A DNA stretch of 64,000 nucleotides from assembly GCF_003546865.1 (NCBI RefSeq), contig NZ_CP023434.1:1302001-1366000 (forward strand), read 5' to 3'. Positions 18,878-27,670 of the stretch are shown here, in pieces. The position numbers and the translations under genes are program-made. How positions within the stretch are numbered: position 1 is the first letter of the stretch; the number at the start of each line of letters is the position of its first letter. The notes below the pieces were generated by a model. It did not search any database, was not told the DNA's origin, and saw only the letters and a program-made list of their open reading frames with translations. Origin of the DNA: Suicoccus acidiformans (lineage in GTDB: Bacteria; Bacillota; Bacilli; Lactobacillales; Aerococcaceae).

Positions 18878-20086
18878 TTAACGAAGGATTTCGACGACGT
18901 TCTTCTGGGCGGCTTGTCGGGCGGGGAAGACGCTGAAGATGACGCCGATGATGACGGAAATGAGAACGCTGGCTAAGGCTGTCTGCACTTCGAAGACGGC
19001 TGCAAAAGGCAGGAAGCGGCTAATGACGCTGGCGCATAGTAAGCCGAAGAGGTAGCCGAGGACGCCACCAAAGCTGGTGATAACAATGCCTTCGAGGAGG
19101 AATTGGCCTTGAATGGAGCCTTTGGTTGCACCGAGTGCCCGGCGAATACCGATTTCTTTGGTGCGCTCGGAAACGGAGATATACATCATATTCATGACGC
19201 CAACACCTGCGATAAAAAGGGAAATACCGGCAATCGCTGCGATGAAGTATGTAATCATGCGCAGTTGCTGGCCAATTTGGTCCATCATTTCGGTGCGGTC
19301 AAAGTATTCATAGGTTCCGTTATTTTTGCCACTGCCTTCTTCTTTCAAGTAGTCAGCAATATTGCGACTCAGCTGCTTCATGTCGGCTTCGTCGGTGAAA
19401 TAAACGGTCATGCCATAGTTATAACCTCCCCCGAGAATGTAACGCTGGTAGGTGCCCATAGGAATAATCGCTTGGGCAGGCTCTTCCATCATGACCAAAG
19501 GATTCTCCATGGGTAGCTCTTGCTGGTAAACTCCCACTACCGTATAAGCATTGCCATCGAATGAAAGCGCCCGATTCAGAGCTTCTTCAATACTGCCGAA
19601 ATATTCCCGCGCTACTTGCTCGCTAATAATGGTATAAGCCAACTTCGCCTTGGAGTCCCCACTGTGCAAATTACGGCCGGCCAGAATTCGCTCATGACTG
19701 GCATCTTCGAGACCCACCATATGGTAATTTTGCTGGTTATGTAACTTAATATTCATATACTCTTGCTTCACATCGCTACCCATAAGGGACGCTTCGTCCA
19801 CTCCTGGTAAATCCTCGATATAAGCAATATTCTTATCGGAAAAGGCAGTCAGTTGTGTAAAATCTCCCTGATATTGGGTGACATTAAAGAAAAATTCCTG
19901 GCTCCGACGTCCTTGGGCATCTTTAGCCAAAGAATTCAGTGTTTTCTGCTGGAAGCCAGCACCAATACTGAGAATTGTAATAACGGCTGCAATACCGATA
20001 ATAATACCAATCATCGTTAAGAAGGTGCGTCGTAAATTCATGAGCAAGGTTGCAAAAGAAGCTTTGAGTAGTTCAATCGGTCTCAT
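18878..20086 (-). CDS. MacB-like ABC transporter permease
   Basis: A 402-residue permease. The N-terminal segment LLMNLRRTFLTMIGIIIGIAAVITILSIGAG is followed by a large extracytoplasmic MacB periplasmic-core domain (about 50-265) and a C-terminal FtsX domain with three membrane helices (MNMMYISVSERTKEIGIRRALGAT between the first two). Such permeases work as mechanotransmitters that expel peptides, antibiotics or lipids. It is the last gene of a three-gene operon and its start overlaps the ATPase gene by 14 bases. No lesions are seen. Confidence 0.9.
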   Translation of the reverse strand: MRPIELLKASFATLLMNLRRTFLTMIGIIIGIAAVITILSIGAGFQQKTLNSLAKDAQGRRSQEFFFNVTQYQGDFTQLTAFSDKNIAYIEDLPGVDEASLMGSDVKQEYMNIKLHNQQNYHMVGLEDASHERILAGRNLHSGDSKAKLAYTIISEQVAREYFGSIEEALNRALSFDGNAYTVVGVYQQELPMENPLVMMEEPAQAIIPMGTYQRYILGGGYNYGMTVYFTDEADMKQLSRNIADYLKEEGSGKNNGTYEYFDRTEMMDQIGQQLRMITYFIAAIAGISLFIAGVGVMNMMYISVSERTKEIGIRRALGATKGSIQGQFLLEGIVITSFGGVLGYLFGLLCASVISRFLPFAAVFEVQTALASVLISVIIGVIFSVFPARQAAQKNVVEILR

Positions 20087-20837
20087 CAGCTAGCCCCCTT
20101 TGTGTAGTCTCGCTGGTACGCATTTTCTGGAAATTCTGAATCAAGGGCACACTTTCGTGGGCGGCGACTTCCTGGACTTGCCCATCGATAATGACAATAT
20201 GGCGATTAGCATATTCTTGCAGACTCGGATCATGCGTCACCATAATAATCGTCGCCCCCTCCTCATGCAAACCTTTCAATATAGCCATAATACCTTGTGA
20301 CGTCTTTGTATCCAACGCCCCGGTCGGCTCATCCGCGATAATAAATTGCGGTTCGTGAATTAAAGCGCGGGCAATCGCCACCCTTTGCCTCTGTCCCCCA
20401 GACAATTCATGCGGCTTCGCCTGCAACTTATCCAAAATCCCCACCTTACTAAGGGCTGCTTCCACTTTCGGCAAGGCCTTGCGGGCGGACTCACCGCCAT
20501 ATAAAAGCGGTAATTGCACATTCTCTCGAACATTCATATTCGCAATTAAGTTAAATTCTTGGAATATAAAGCCCACTTGTTTATTGCGCAAGGTAGACAG
20601 TTGCCGGTCCGTTAAGCCTTGGACGGGTTGCCCCATGAAGAGATATTCGCCTTCATAAGCATTATCCAGAAAACCCAGCACGTTAATAAGCGTCGATTTC
20701 CCCGATCCGGAAGGTCCCATGACTGAGACAAAATCCCCGGAATACAAGTCTAAGGAAATATTTTTGAGGACATGCAGGCGCTGTTCCCCATTGTGGAACC
20801 ATTTATTTAACTGGTGAACCTTGATTAACGTCTCCAT
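20073..20837 (-). CDS. MacB-type ABC transporter ATP-binding protein
   Basis: About 254 residues. Walker A GPSGSGKST, Q-loop region VGFIFQEFNL, signature LSGGQRQRVAIARAL, Walker B FIIADEPTGALD and H-loop MVTHD are all present and in order. It energises the MacB-like permease that follows. A GTG 4 codons upstream is possible, but AGGTG lies at correct spacing before the ATG at 20837. The start overlaps the adaptor gene and the end overlaps the permease, so the three are coupled. Confidence 0.92.
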   Translation of the reverse strand: METLIKVHQLNKWFHNGEQRLHVLKNISLDLYSGDFVSVMGPSGSGKSTLINVLGFLDNAYEGEYLFMGQPVQGLTDRQLSTLRNKQVGFIFQEFNLIANMNVRENVQLPLLYGGESARKALPKVEAALSKVGILDKLQAKPHELSGGQRQRVAIARALIHEPQFIIADEPTGALDTKTSQGIMAILKGLHEEGATIIMVTHDPSLQEYANRHIVIIDGQVQEVAAHESVPLIQNFQKMRTSETTQRGLADETD

Positions 20838-22134
20838 CGAGCACCTCACCTTCCATCATGCGCATGGTCTCTGGTGACATGACCGACACCTCTTGGCCAT
20901 CTTGTAAATCATAGGGATGAAGAATCAGCTGATCGCCTGCAACTAAGTCGCGTTCGGCAATGCGTTGGAGGCCTTGTTGTTTTAAGGTGAGAGGCTTTTT
21001 GACAGCTTTACCATCTCGGTAGAGAAAGACAAAGGTCTCGCCACCTTCCTCGACAATCGCCTCATCGGGAACCGTAAAGCCAGGCAAGGTCAGCTGCACG
21101 TCCACACTGAAGCCGGGCTGAATATACTCATCAGGCGCAATGACAAAGCCATATTGACTGGACTGCTCACCCGGCACCGCCATCCCTAGCTGACCACCAT
21201 CTTCCTTACTTGTCGGAGCCGCTTGAGTTGGTGGAACTTTATCATAGTCAACCATGGTTCCTGAGACATTGCGGTCTTCCGCATTGACGTATAAATTCAC
21301 CGGCCGATCTTGGCCAAGGGTATGGAATTCATATTCTGTCACGCTACCGCGTACTTCAACTTGGTCGCCAATAATGCGAACTAAAGGCACCGCCGCATTA
21401 TCTCGCCCTGCTTCGTCGAGAATGACTTCGCCATCATATTTAGCCGTCACTTCTCCCCGCTGCTTCTCTATAAGGCGTGATATTTTGATTTCGATGTCTT
21501 CGATTTGTTGATTCACTTCGCGCACTTGATCTTGAATGCCGCGCTCGGGACTTTCACCCTCACCGGGATTGGACGGCGCCTCGGCTTCCGGATTGGTCTG
21601 ACCTTGAGTAATCGGCTCCCCTTTACCAATCGTTTCACTGACATAGAAGTACTGCTGACCGTCCTCGCCCCAATAACTAGCCAGCACATCGCCTTGGTAA
21701 TTATAGGCCTGGCCCGTCTGAGCCGCTAAATCCTCAATTAAACGCACCCGCTGATTATACAGCCGAGTCTGTTGGCGGTAGGCATCCTCTAACTCGTCTT
21801 CCAAGTCGCCCCCTTGCACGTAGCGATATAAGACTGTGCCTTTCTTCACATGTTGGCCATCCTTCACCATAATCGCCTCGATGTCCCCTAATTCAGGATT
21901 GTAGAAATAGCTCTGATCCGAGGTTAACTGGGCCTTGCCTTTAATCGTCATCGGCTCCTGCGCCTGAATCGTCAAAACTTCATGCACGATTCCTCCGTCT
22001 GCCACCCCGTCTTGCATAGAATCGGCAGGATTGCTACTACCAGGGAAAAATATCCCTTTGAGAAAAAATAGTAACAGTAACAGTGTTGTGAGCGCTGTCC
22101 CTATATATATCATCATTCTTCGATTTAATTGCAT
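20803..22134 (-). CDS. HlyD/MacA-like efflux adaptor protein
   Basis: A 443-residue protein with one N-terminal membrane segment (about 8-26) and an extracellular body. The biotinyl-lipoyl-like half-motif is split (YNPELGDIEAIMVKDGQHVKKGTVLYRY and VTAKYDGEVILDEAG) around a coiled-coil hairpin (about 115-215) that includes an unusual Pro/Glu/Gly-rich insert. Beta-barrel and membrane-proximal domains follow. In Gram-positives such adaptors join MacB-like pumps to the envelope. It is the first gene of the operon. Ribosome site GGAGAGACG precedes ATG at 22134. Confidence 0.88.
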   Translation of the reverse strand: MQLNRRMMIYIGTALTTLLLLLFFLKGIFFPGSSNPADSMQDGVADGGIVHEVLTIQAQEPMTIKGKAQLTSDQSYFYNPELGDIEAIMVKDGQHVKKGTVLYRYVQGGDLEDELEDAYRQQTRLYNQRVRLIEDLAAQTGQAYNYQGDVLASYWGEDGQQYFYVSETIGKGEPITQGQTNPEAEAPSNPGEGESPERGIQDQVREVNQQIEDIEIKISRLIEKQRGEVTAKYDGEVILDEAGRDNAAVPLVRIIGDQVEVRGSVTEYEFHTLGQDRPVNLYVNAEDRNVSGTMVDYDKVPPTQAAPTSKEDGGQLGMAVPGEQSSQYGFVIAPDEYIQPGFSVDVQLTLPGFTVPDEAIVEEGGETFVFLYRDGKAVKKPLTLKQQGLQRIAERDLVAGDQLILHPYDLQDGQEVSVMSPETMRMMEGEVLDGDVNQGSPVK

Positions 22135-22382
22135 CGTCTCTCCTCAACTTTCCGCATCAATTTCCTACATAGTATAGCATAGCTGAATAAGGAGAAGGCG
22201 TTTTATTTTAAGAGTACCTAAAACTGAAAATTGATGAGTATTATATGTGGCAGAGAATTGACTGAGGTGGGTTGAGTTAGTAGGGGTTGAATGGAGTCAA
22301 AAATTGAGGTAAAGATGTGAAAATTGTGTTCGATTTATATATTAGAACTATTCTTGGAAGAGGTGTGTAGGGTTTGTAGGAA

Positions 22383-22695
22383 GGTTGATGCCACGGCCCG
22401 CCGTGACTTCCTTATCTTAGTTTAGTGTTTGTGCCTTAAGCTTGATTGAGTGAAAGAGGTACAGATTGCGGACATACCACTTTGACCATCTCTGACTATC
22501 TTGGTGTACTCTTACCACGATAGTCTATAGGGGTTCACTTACGTGGTGCACTCTTACCACGATAGTCTGGTGTCGGTTCACTTACGTGGTACAAACCTAC
22601 CATGATAGTCTGAAGCTGGTTCACTGGCGTGGTACAAGTCTACCACGATATTCTAAGCCCAATTTACTTGCGTGGTAGACACCTACCACGATAAT
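22383..22695. repeat. Repeat copy A: leader segment plus five 43-bp hairpin units
   Basis: It begins with GGTTGATGCCACGGCCCGCCGTG and about 110 bases that recur in copy B (offset 461 bases). From 22502 it continues as five tandem 43-bp units. Each unit has TGGT, 7-8 bases, ACCACG and a more variable tail ending in TTCACTTACG; with the CG before it each unit can form a short CGTGGT/ACCACG hairpin. No coding frame is present. Confidence 0.75.
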
Positions 22696-22843
22696 CAACT
22701 TACTGCACCAAGCCAAAGAAACGCTCTCCCCCTGCAAACACAATACAAACTTCCGCTTTCAGTACCAATTCCATTCAGTTAGGCCACCCATCCAAAGTTC
22801 AGCTTACTAACAAAAGTCCAGCACCCACCCCGGATCAAATAAA

Positions 22844-23110
22844 GGTTGATGCCACGGTCCGCCGTGGCTTCCCTATCTTAATTTAGAGTTTGCGCCTTAA
22901 GCTTGATTGAGTGAAAGAGGTACAGATTGCGGACATACCACTTTGACTAATTCTGACTATCGTGGTGCACTCTTACCACGATAGTCTAGAGGGGGTTCAC
23001 TGGCGTGGTGCAAGTCTACCACGATATTCTTCGGCCACTTCACTTACGTGGTTCAAACCTACCACGGTAGTCTGGAGTAATTTCACTAGCGTGGTACAGT
23101 TCCACCACGT
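22844..23110. repeat. Repeat copy B: leader segment plus four 43-bp hairpin units
   Basis: A second copy of the same leader, about 90 percent identical by eye, followed from 22961 by four units of the 43-bp hairpin repeat. The last unit abuts the point where the licT remnant loses its family match. Confidence 0.75.
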
Positions 23111-23209
23111 CAGTTCTCCACTAAACACCCGCCCCATCACAACTACTTCTTCCTGATGATCCCCACTTGCTTGAATGGCATTATTGTTTAACACTCGGAT
23201 GACTCGCAC
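23111..23209 (-). pseudogene. licT: licT/bglG-type antiterminator, N-terminal stump
   Basis: From a GTG start with GAGGAGG upstream, the minus strand reads MRVIRVLNNNAIQASGDH and EEVVVMGRVFS, which is the beginning of the CAT RNA-binding domain of LicT/BglG antiterminators (VLNNN and VMGRG are hallmarks). After about 30 codons the match stops at the 43-bp repeat array; the two PRD domains are absent. An intact RAT/terminator and promoter lie just upstream, exactly as in licT-bgl operons, but no beta-glucoside PTS genes remain. Confidence 0.75.
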
Positions 23210-23235
23210 TGGACCGCCTCCTCCTCTAGAAAAAA

Positions 23236-23296
23236 TAAAAAAACCTAAATAAACCTATGCATTGTGCCTCCAATGCATAAAAGTTTACTTAGGTTT
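23236..23296 (-). terminator. Conditional terminator overlapping a LicT-type RAT
   Basis: On the minus strand, arms AAACCTAAGTAAAC (23283-23296) and GTTTATTTAGGTTT (23241-23254) form a long stem with an inner TATGCATTG/CAATGCATA stem, followed by T-rich sequence. The 5' arm shares its AAAACC with the end of the RAT, the classic mutually exclusive arrangement. Confidence 0.85.
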
Positions 23297-23320
23297 TGCC
23301 TGCCTGACCAGTCACAATCC
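23292..23320 (-). promoter_or_regulatory. RAT (ribonucleic antiterminator) of the LicT/BglG type
   Basis: The minus strand reads GGATTGTGACTGGTCAGGCAGGCAAAACC in pieces: GGATTGT, GACTG, GGCAGGCAAAACC. This matches the LicT target (GGATTGTTACTG...CAGGCAAAACC), differing mainly at GTGAC for GTTAC. It would be bound by a LicT dimer to prevent the downstream terminator. The cognate protein gene here is truncated. Confidence 0.85.
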
Positions 23321-23343
23321 TGTCGCTATACTAATATAAAAAT

Positions 23344-23372
23344 ATCGTAACCGATTTTTCCTAAGAATGCAA
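23344..23372 (-). promoter_or_regulatory. Promoter of the lost licT operon
   Basis: Minus strand -35 TTGCAT (23367-23372), 17-base spacer, -10 TACGAT (23344-23349), about 25 bases ahead of the RAT. It is well placed to transcribe RAT, terminator and the licT stump. Confidence 0.65.
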
Positions 23373-23464
23373 GCCCTTACCTGAGAAAAACTTACAGTTT
23401 TCTCATAGTCCGCTAGAAATCTCCAGCCACACGTGTCATAATATCATCGAAAGGAGAATGCTTT

Positions 23465-24646
23465 ATGTTAACGCATCTTAAACATCTAATTGCAGCCAAA
23501 GGCGATAAACTCGTCGCCTACCGCCGCTACTTACATCAACATCCTGAATTATCTTGGGAAGAATACGAGATAACTGACTGGCTTGCCAGCCAACTCGATG
23601 CCTTAGGCATCCCCTACCAACGCCTGGACCGTACCGGCTTAGTCGGTGAAATTAAAGGGAGTCAGCCAGGTAAAACCATTCTGCTTCGGGCAGATATTGA
23701 CGGCCTGCCAGTCACCGAGAACACTACTCACAACTTCCCCTCCAAGCGCCCTGGGAAGATGCATGCTTGTGGCCACGACGCTCATATGGCCATGCTTCTC
23801 GTCGCTTTGGAAGCCCTCAACGAAATTAACGATAATCTCCAGGGACATGTGCGTTTCCTCTTCCAACCTGCTGAAGAAGTCGGTCAAGGGGCGAAATATG
23901 CCTTATCACAAGGCGTTACGGAAGGTGTCTCCAACGTCTTTGGAATACATATTTGGAGTCCCCTTCCAACCGGCAAAATATCTGGCCACAGAGGGCCCCA
24001 ATGGACTGCAGCAGATCATTTCACCATCCGTTTCATTGGCAAAGGTGGTCATGCCTCCGAACCCGAGAATACTGTAGACTCCGCAGTCATGGCAGCACAA
24101 TTTATTAGCAACGCCCAAGCAATAGTTGCCCGGGAAGTGAATCCCCAACAACCCGCCGTGGTCACCATCGGCAAAGTCAATACAGTCGATGGCGCCTTCA
24201 ACATCATTAGTGAAGAAACAGTTATTGAAGGCACTGTCCGCACCTTCCACCAAGAAGCCCGCGATGTTGTTGAACGGGCCATGCACAGCTACGCAGAGCA
24301 TATTGCTGCTATGTACGGAGGCCAAGCAGACGTCAATTATGACCGCATATTAGACGCTGTAGTCAATGAAGAGCAGTCGTCTGATCTTTTGTTAGAAATT
24401 GTTGAAAGGCAATTTGGCCAAGAAGCCATAGCGGAAGAGAAACTCATCATGGCGTCTGAAGACTTTGGTTTCTATACGACCCAAGCCCCTGGTGCCTTTG
24501 CTGCAGTGGGTTGCGGCAACGTCGCCAAGGGAGCGCATTATTCCCATCACAACGCCCGCTTTGATATTGATGAAGATGCATTAGTGTACGGCGCCATTCT
24601 ACACGCCTCCTATGCCTATGCCTACTTAAAGCAGGATAAATTTTAA
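23465..24646 (+). CDS. M20 family metallo-amidohydrolase
   Basis: A 393-residue peptidase-fold amidohydrolase (M20D; hippurate/IAA-amino-acid hydrolase-like). It has YRRYLHQHPELSWEEYEIT, the metal motifs ILLRADIDGLPV and MHACGHDAHMA, catalytic Glu in FLFQPAEEVGQGAKY, a lid/dimerisation domain (about 180-290) and a C-terminal HSHHNARFDIDEDAL-type metal site (YSHHNARFDIDED). It hydrolyses N-acyl amino acids or dipeptides in the cytosol; the substrate is not fixed by sequence. Ribosome site AAAGGAG precedes ATG at 23465. It is monocistronic and ends in a strong terminator. Confidence 0.9.
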   Translation: MLTHLKHLIAAKGDKLVAYRRYLHQHPELSWEEYEITDWLASQLDALGIPYQRLDRTGLVGEIKGSQPGKTILLRADIDGLPVTENTTHNFPSKRPGKMHACGHDAHMAMLLVALEALNEINDNLQGHVRFLFQPAEEVGQGAKYALSQGVTEGVSNVFGIHIWSPLPTGKISGHRGPQWTAADHFTIRFIGKGGHASEPENTVDSAVMAAQFISNAQAIVAREVNPQQPAVVTIGKVNTVDGAFNIISEETVIEGTVRTFHQEARDVVERAMHSYAEHIAAMYGGQADVNYDRILDAVVNEEQSSDLLLEIVERQFGQEAIAEEKLIMASEDFGFYTTQAPGAFAAVGCGNVAKGAHYSHHNARFDIDEDALVYGAILHASYAYAYLKQDKF

Positions 24647-24652
24647 GACATA

Positions 24653-24693
24653 AACGCGCAGAAGATTCATTTGTCAGTCTTCTGCGCGTTTTT
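24653..24693 (+). terminator. Rho-independent terminator
   Basis: 13-bp perfect stem AACGCGCAGAAGA / TCTTCTGCGCGTT, loop of 12, then a T run, 7 bases after the amidohydrolase stop. Confidence 0.9.
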
Positions 24694-24756
24694 GGGGCTT
24701 ATGTGCGTTAATACTATTAAGGGACACGTTCACTCACAAAGGTAATTTACGAGAAA

Positions 24757-24783
24757 TAAAAAAAGACAACCCGAAGGCTGTCT
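24757..24783 (-). terminator. Rho-independent terminator of rpsO
   Basis: Minus strand AGACAGCC-TTC-GGGTTGTCT followed by seven T, 16 bases after the rpsO stop. Confidence 0.88.
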
Positions 24784-24798
24784 CTTCCTATACCACTA

Positions 24799-25068
24799 TT
24801 AGCGACGTAATCCAAGGCGTTGGATTAACTCACGGTAGCGGCTAATATCTTTATCACGCAAGTATGCTAACAGATTACGACGATGACCGATTTTCTTCAT
24901 CAAACCACGGTATGAATGGTAATCTTTACTGTGCTCATGAATGTGTTCGTTCAATGAGTTAATATCAGCTGTTAACAATGCGATTTGGACCTCTGGAGAA
25001 CCAGTGTCCCCTTCATGAGTTGCATATTCAGCGATAATTTGTTCTTTACGCTCTTTTGATAATGCCAT
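24799..25068 (-). CDS. rpsO: 30S ribosomal protein S15
   Basis: 89 residues, full length. [33 protein letters not shown] and the C-terminal [28 protein letters not shown] are diagnostic. It binds 16S rRNA in the platform of the small subunit. It is monocistronic with its own terminator; no pnp gene follows as it does in many relatives. Confidence 0.98.
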   Translation of the reverse strand: MALSKERKEQIIAEYATHEGDTGSPEVQIALLTADINSLNEHIHEHSKDYHSYRGLMKKIGHRRNLLAYLRDKDISRYRELIQRLGLRR

Positions 25069-25236
25069 CTCACTTCACCTCTTTCTTATAAATCTTCCCT
25101 GATACTAAGTAAAACGATGGTGAACCGTTAAACTGAGAATAGGTGCTCAAGAATCAAATGTCAGTCAAAGACAGCAACAAATGACTATGTATACCAATAT
25201 ATCGTATTTTGTCATTGAATGCAAGGGGAAATGTCA

Positions 25237-27273
25237 TTAATTTTGTCCGCCGAGGACTTCATATAATTTTCGTGCGGTCAGTATTGTGAAATACTCCATC
25301 CCTTCAATACTATGGTGCACTTCATCTTCCATATACCACTCAGGATGACCTTGCTGGAAGCTATACCAATCGATTTCATGCACATTGTCATAAGTTTCAC
25401 TTGCCTGACGAATAATTTCATTCACTTCCGCAATATGCTCAACCCGTGAATTCGTATTGACAAAGAATACTTGGCGATCTCCGGATAATTCAACCATATC
25501 ATCAACCGAAGCCTTATCCAAGGACGCATTCGTTCCCAGAATAATGACCACATTCTCTTGAATCTCGCCATCGCGAATCATCTCTTCGTAAATCGGAATC
25601 GCATCCCAAATTTGCAAGCTCGCCTGCCCCCAAGAATTCCCGTTCTGGAATAAGTTCAAGGCAACCGGTCCTGATAACAAAGCCAAAGAATCCCCAAAAA
25701 TCGTCACCGGTACTTCTGTCGCAAATTTAATCTCCTGTGGACTTAAATACTCCGCTACAATAGGCATAGTTTCCGCGACATCAGCCAGTAGTTCCTGATT
25801 CTCGGAAATGATCTCGTTCAACGCTTCAATATTGCCCGAAAGTGTGCGATTGACCCGCTGAATTTCACGAATAGGATCTTCAAAAGCTTTCTCACCCAGG
25901 AAGGCTACGTCCAAATCTTTGTCAAGCTTCTGATTGCCTTCTTTGATAGAAATAAGCGGACGTTCTTGCGGATAGGCATTATCCTGCACATTGGTTGATG
26001 TTTGGTAAAGTTGATATTCTAATTTAAATTGCGCCAAGCGTTTATCATTGTCCAAAAGTGTAAATGAGCGAACAAAAACGACAAGCATAGCAATATAAAG
26101 GATAAATACCGGTAATTTGTATAAGAAACTGCGATTACGGAAAAGGGACGCCCACATGTCCTTAATATCGACCAAGGGTTGCAGATGATTCCCAAACCAA
26201 ATACGAATATCTGCGCGCTCAATGATGCGATAAAAAACTTCACCAAGCCCCAATATGGTGACAATACTCAAAGCGTTGATAAGCATCCGGTTCTCGCCTA
26301 GTTCGCGGTAAAAACCAAGGTAGAAGACAATGACCGGATAGTACCACAGATAATACGTATAGGAACGCCTTCCTAAGGCCGCCAAAGGTTTCAAATCAAA
26401 AAATCCCGATGCAATCGGTGTTCGAATCGTAATCAGCAAGGCAAAAAACATGCTCAAGAAGCTAAAAAACGGCATCCATACCACATAGGTAATATCAGCT
26501 TGGTCACTGGCATAAAAAGACAAGTAAAAGAATACAATCAGAATGACTAAGGCTGATATATTATAGAAGAAACGCCGCCAGCGCCATTGTCGGGTAAAGT
26601 TTAAAATCGAAGGTAATAAATACGCACCCGCAATGCCTATGGCAAAAGAAGAGAATCGCGTATCTAAACCGTAATAGACCCGCGAAGGATCACCACCCGG
26701 CTCGTATAAGAAGACCGATAGCATATAACTCAAAACCGCAATAACAGTCCACACGAGTCCTTTAGCTGGGACATTGAGTTTTATTTTATTAGTAAGTAAG
26801 GTTAGCGGTACCGAAATCAGAAAGGACTGCAAGTAAATCGCGTTATACCACAAATGCGTGAAAGGCGATGCTTCAGCCATTTGTACGAAATATGATTTGT
26901 CGGCAAGAATCTGATAAATATTATTTGTAAAGGTCAGTCCGGAAATGACATCATTCTTAATATACTGCAATTCGTTGCGGTTCAAGAAATACAATCCCAC
27001 CAGAATCAACAAAATCAGCCAAAAAAGTGGAATAAACAAACGCTCCAAGGTCGTCTTCACATAACGCCCCAAAGCTTGCCAAGCAATCGGCTGTCCCACC
27101 TTCTGGTCCTTCTCCATCTTGTATGCAAAGAAATAACCAGCAAAAACTAAGAATGTATTGACAAAAAGAAAGCCTCCCTGGAATACTTGCGGGAACAAAT
27201 GATACAGGATTACACCAAGAATCGCGATCCCCTTGGCGCCGTCAAAGGCATTCAATCGTAATGACTGGTTCAT
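25237..27273 (-). CDS. OatA-like acyltransferase (Acyltransferase_3 plus SGNH domain)
   Basis: About 678 residues. The N-terminal 380 or so form an acyltransferase_3 membrane domain of about ten helices (FDGAKGIAILGVILYHLFP with the active-region His, then RSYTYYLWYYPVIVF). A linker and an extracellular SGNH hydrolase domain follow (about 500-678), with Ser in TIFGDSLALLSG, Asn in IILGTNASLD and the Asp/His pair in YMEDEVHHSIEG. This is the layout of OatA, which O-acetylates peptidoglycan or teichoic acids to resist lysozyme. AGGAGGG lies correctly before the ATG at 27273; an in-frame start 8 codons upstream is less likely. Confidence 0.9.
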   Translation of the reverse strand: MNQSLRLNAFDGAKGIAILGVILYHLFPQVFQGGFLFVNTFLVFAGYFFAYKMEKDQKVGQPIAWQALGRYVKTTLERLFIPLFWLILLILVGLYFLNRNELQYIKNDVISGLTFTNNIYQILADKSYFVQMAEASPFTHLWYNAIYLQSFLISVPLTLLTNKIKLNVPAKGLVWTVIAVLSYMLSVFLYEPGGDPSRVYYGLDTRFSSFAIGIAGAYLLPSILNFTRQWRWRRFFYNISALVILIVFFYLSFYASDQADITYVVWMPFFSFLSMFFALLITIRTPIASGFFDLKPLAALGRRSYTYYLWYYPVIVFYLGFYRELGENRMLINALSIVTILGLGEVFYRIIERADIRIWFGNHLQPLVDIKDMWASLFRNRSFLYKLPVFILYIAMLVVFVRSFTLLDNDKRLAQFKLEYQLYQTSTNVQDNAYPQERPLISIKEGNQKLDKDLDVAFLGEKAFEDPIREIQRVNRTLSGNIEALNEIISENQELLADVAETMPIVAEYLSPQEIKFATEVPVTIFGDSLALLSGPVALNLFQNGNSWGQASLQIWDAIPIYEEMIRDGEIQENVVIILGTNASLDKASVDDMVELSGDRQVFFVNTNSRVEHIAEVNEIIRQASETYDNVHEIDWYSFQQGHPEWYMEDEVHHSIEGMEYFTILTARKLYEVLGGQN

Positions 27274-27670
27274 ATGAACCCTCCTTTCGCTTTTCATTTT
27301 CCCATTATATAGCTTCTGGACGAAAATAAAAAGTGAGAATCCTAGAAAGATGCTAAAATGTCAGTCGGCAGAATGCAAAGGAGGTTATTATTATACAAGG
27401 TAGGCTGAAAATAATCTCTCCTGAAAAATACAGTCGTATCAACGTCCAGTAATAATCACTTTCATTGAGGTGTATAACTTTAAAGGAAATTTAGAATATA
27501 CAGCACAAAGAGACCCCTAACAAGCAGTGTCGGAGGTCTCTTCTAGCTTAAAGACTTGGTGTGAACAGCAATAAATTAAGTACTTTCGGTGGCATACAAA
27601 CTGTAGCATATAGATTGTATGAAATTGGCCTTTTCTACCAGCCATCGTTCACAACTTCTAAGCAATTAAC
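27274..27670. other. Intergenic gap with one hairpin
   Basis: No gene is seen. A hairpin at 27508-27542 (AAGAGACC / GGTCTCTT with a long loop) could end transcription of uvrB about 130 bases downstream of its stop, but the T-tract is weak. Confidence 0.4.

Noticed and set aside
22502-23110. CRISPR-like array
   Set aside because: The 43-bp period with a short repeat looked CRISPR-like, but the variable part is only about 10-15 bases and is itself partly conserved; units are hairpins, and no cas genes are near.
23465-24646. Antisense frames inside the M20 amidohydrolase gene
   Set aside because: No start signals; they only mirror codon bias of the sense gene.
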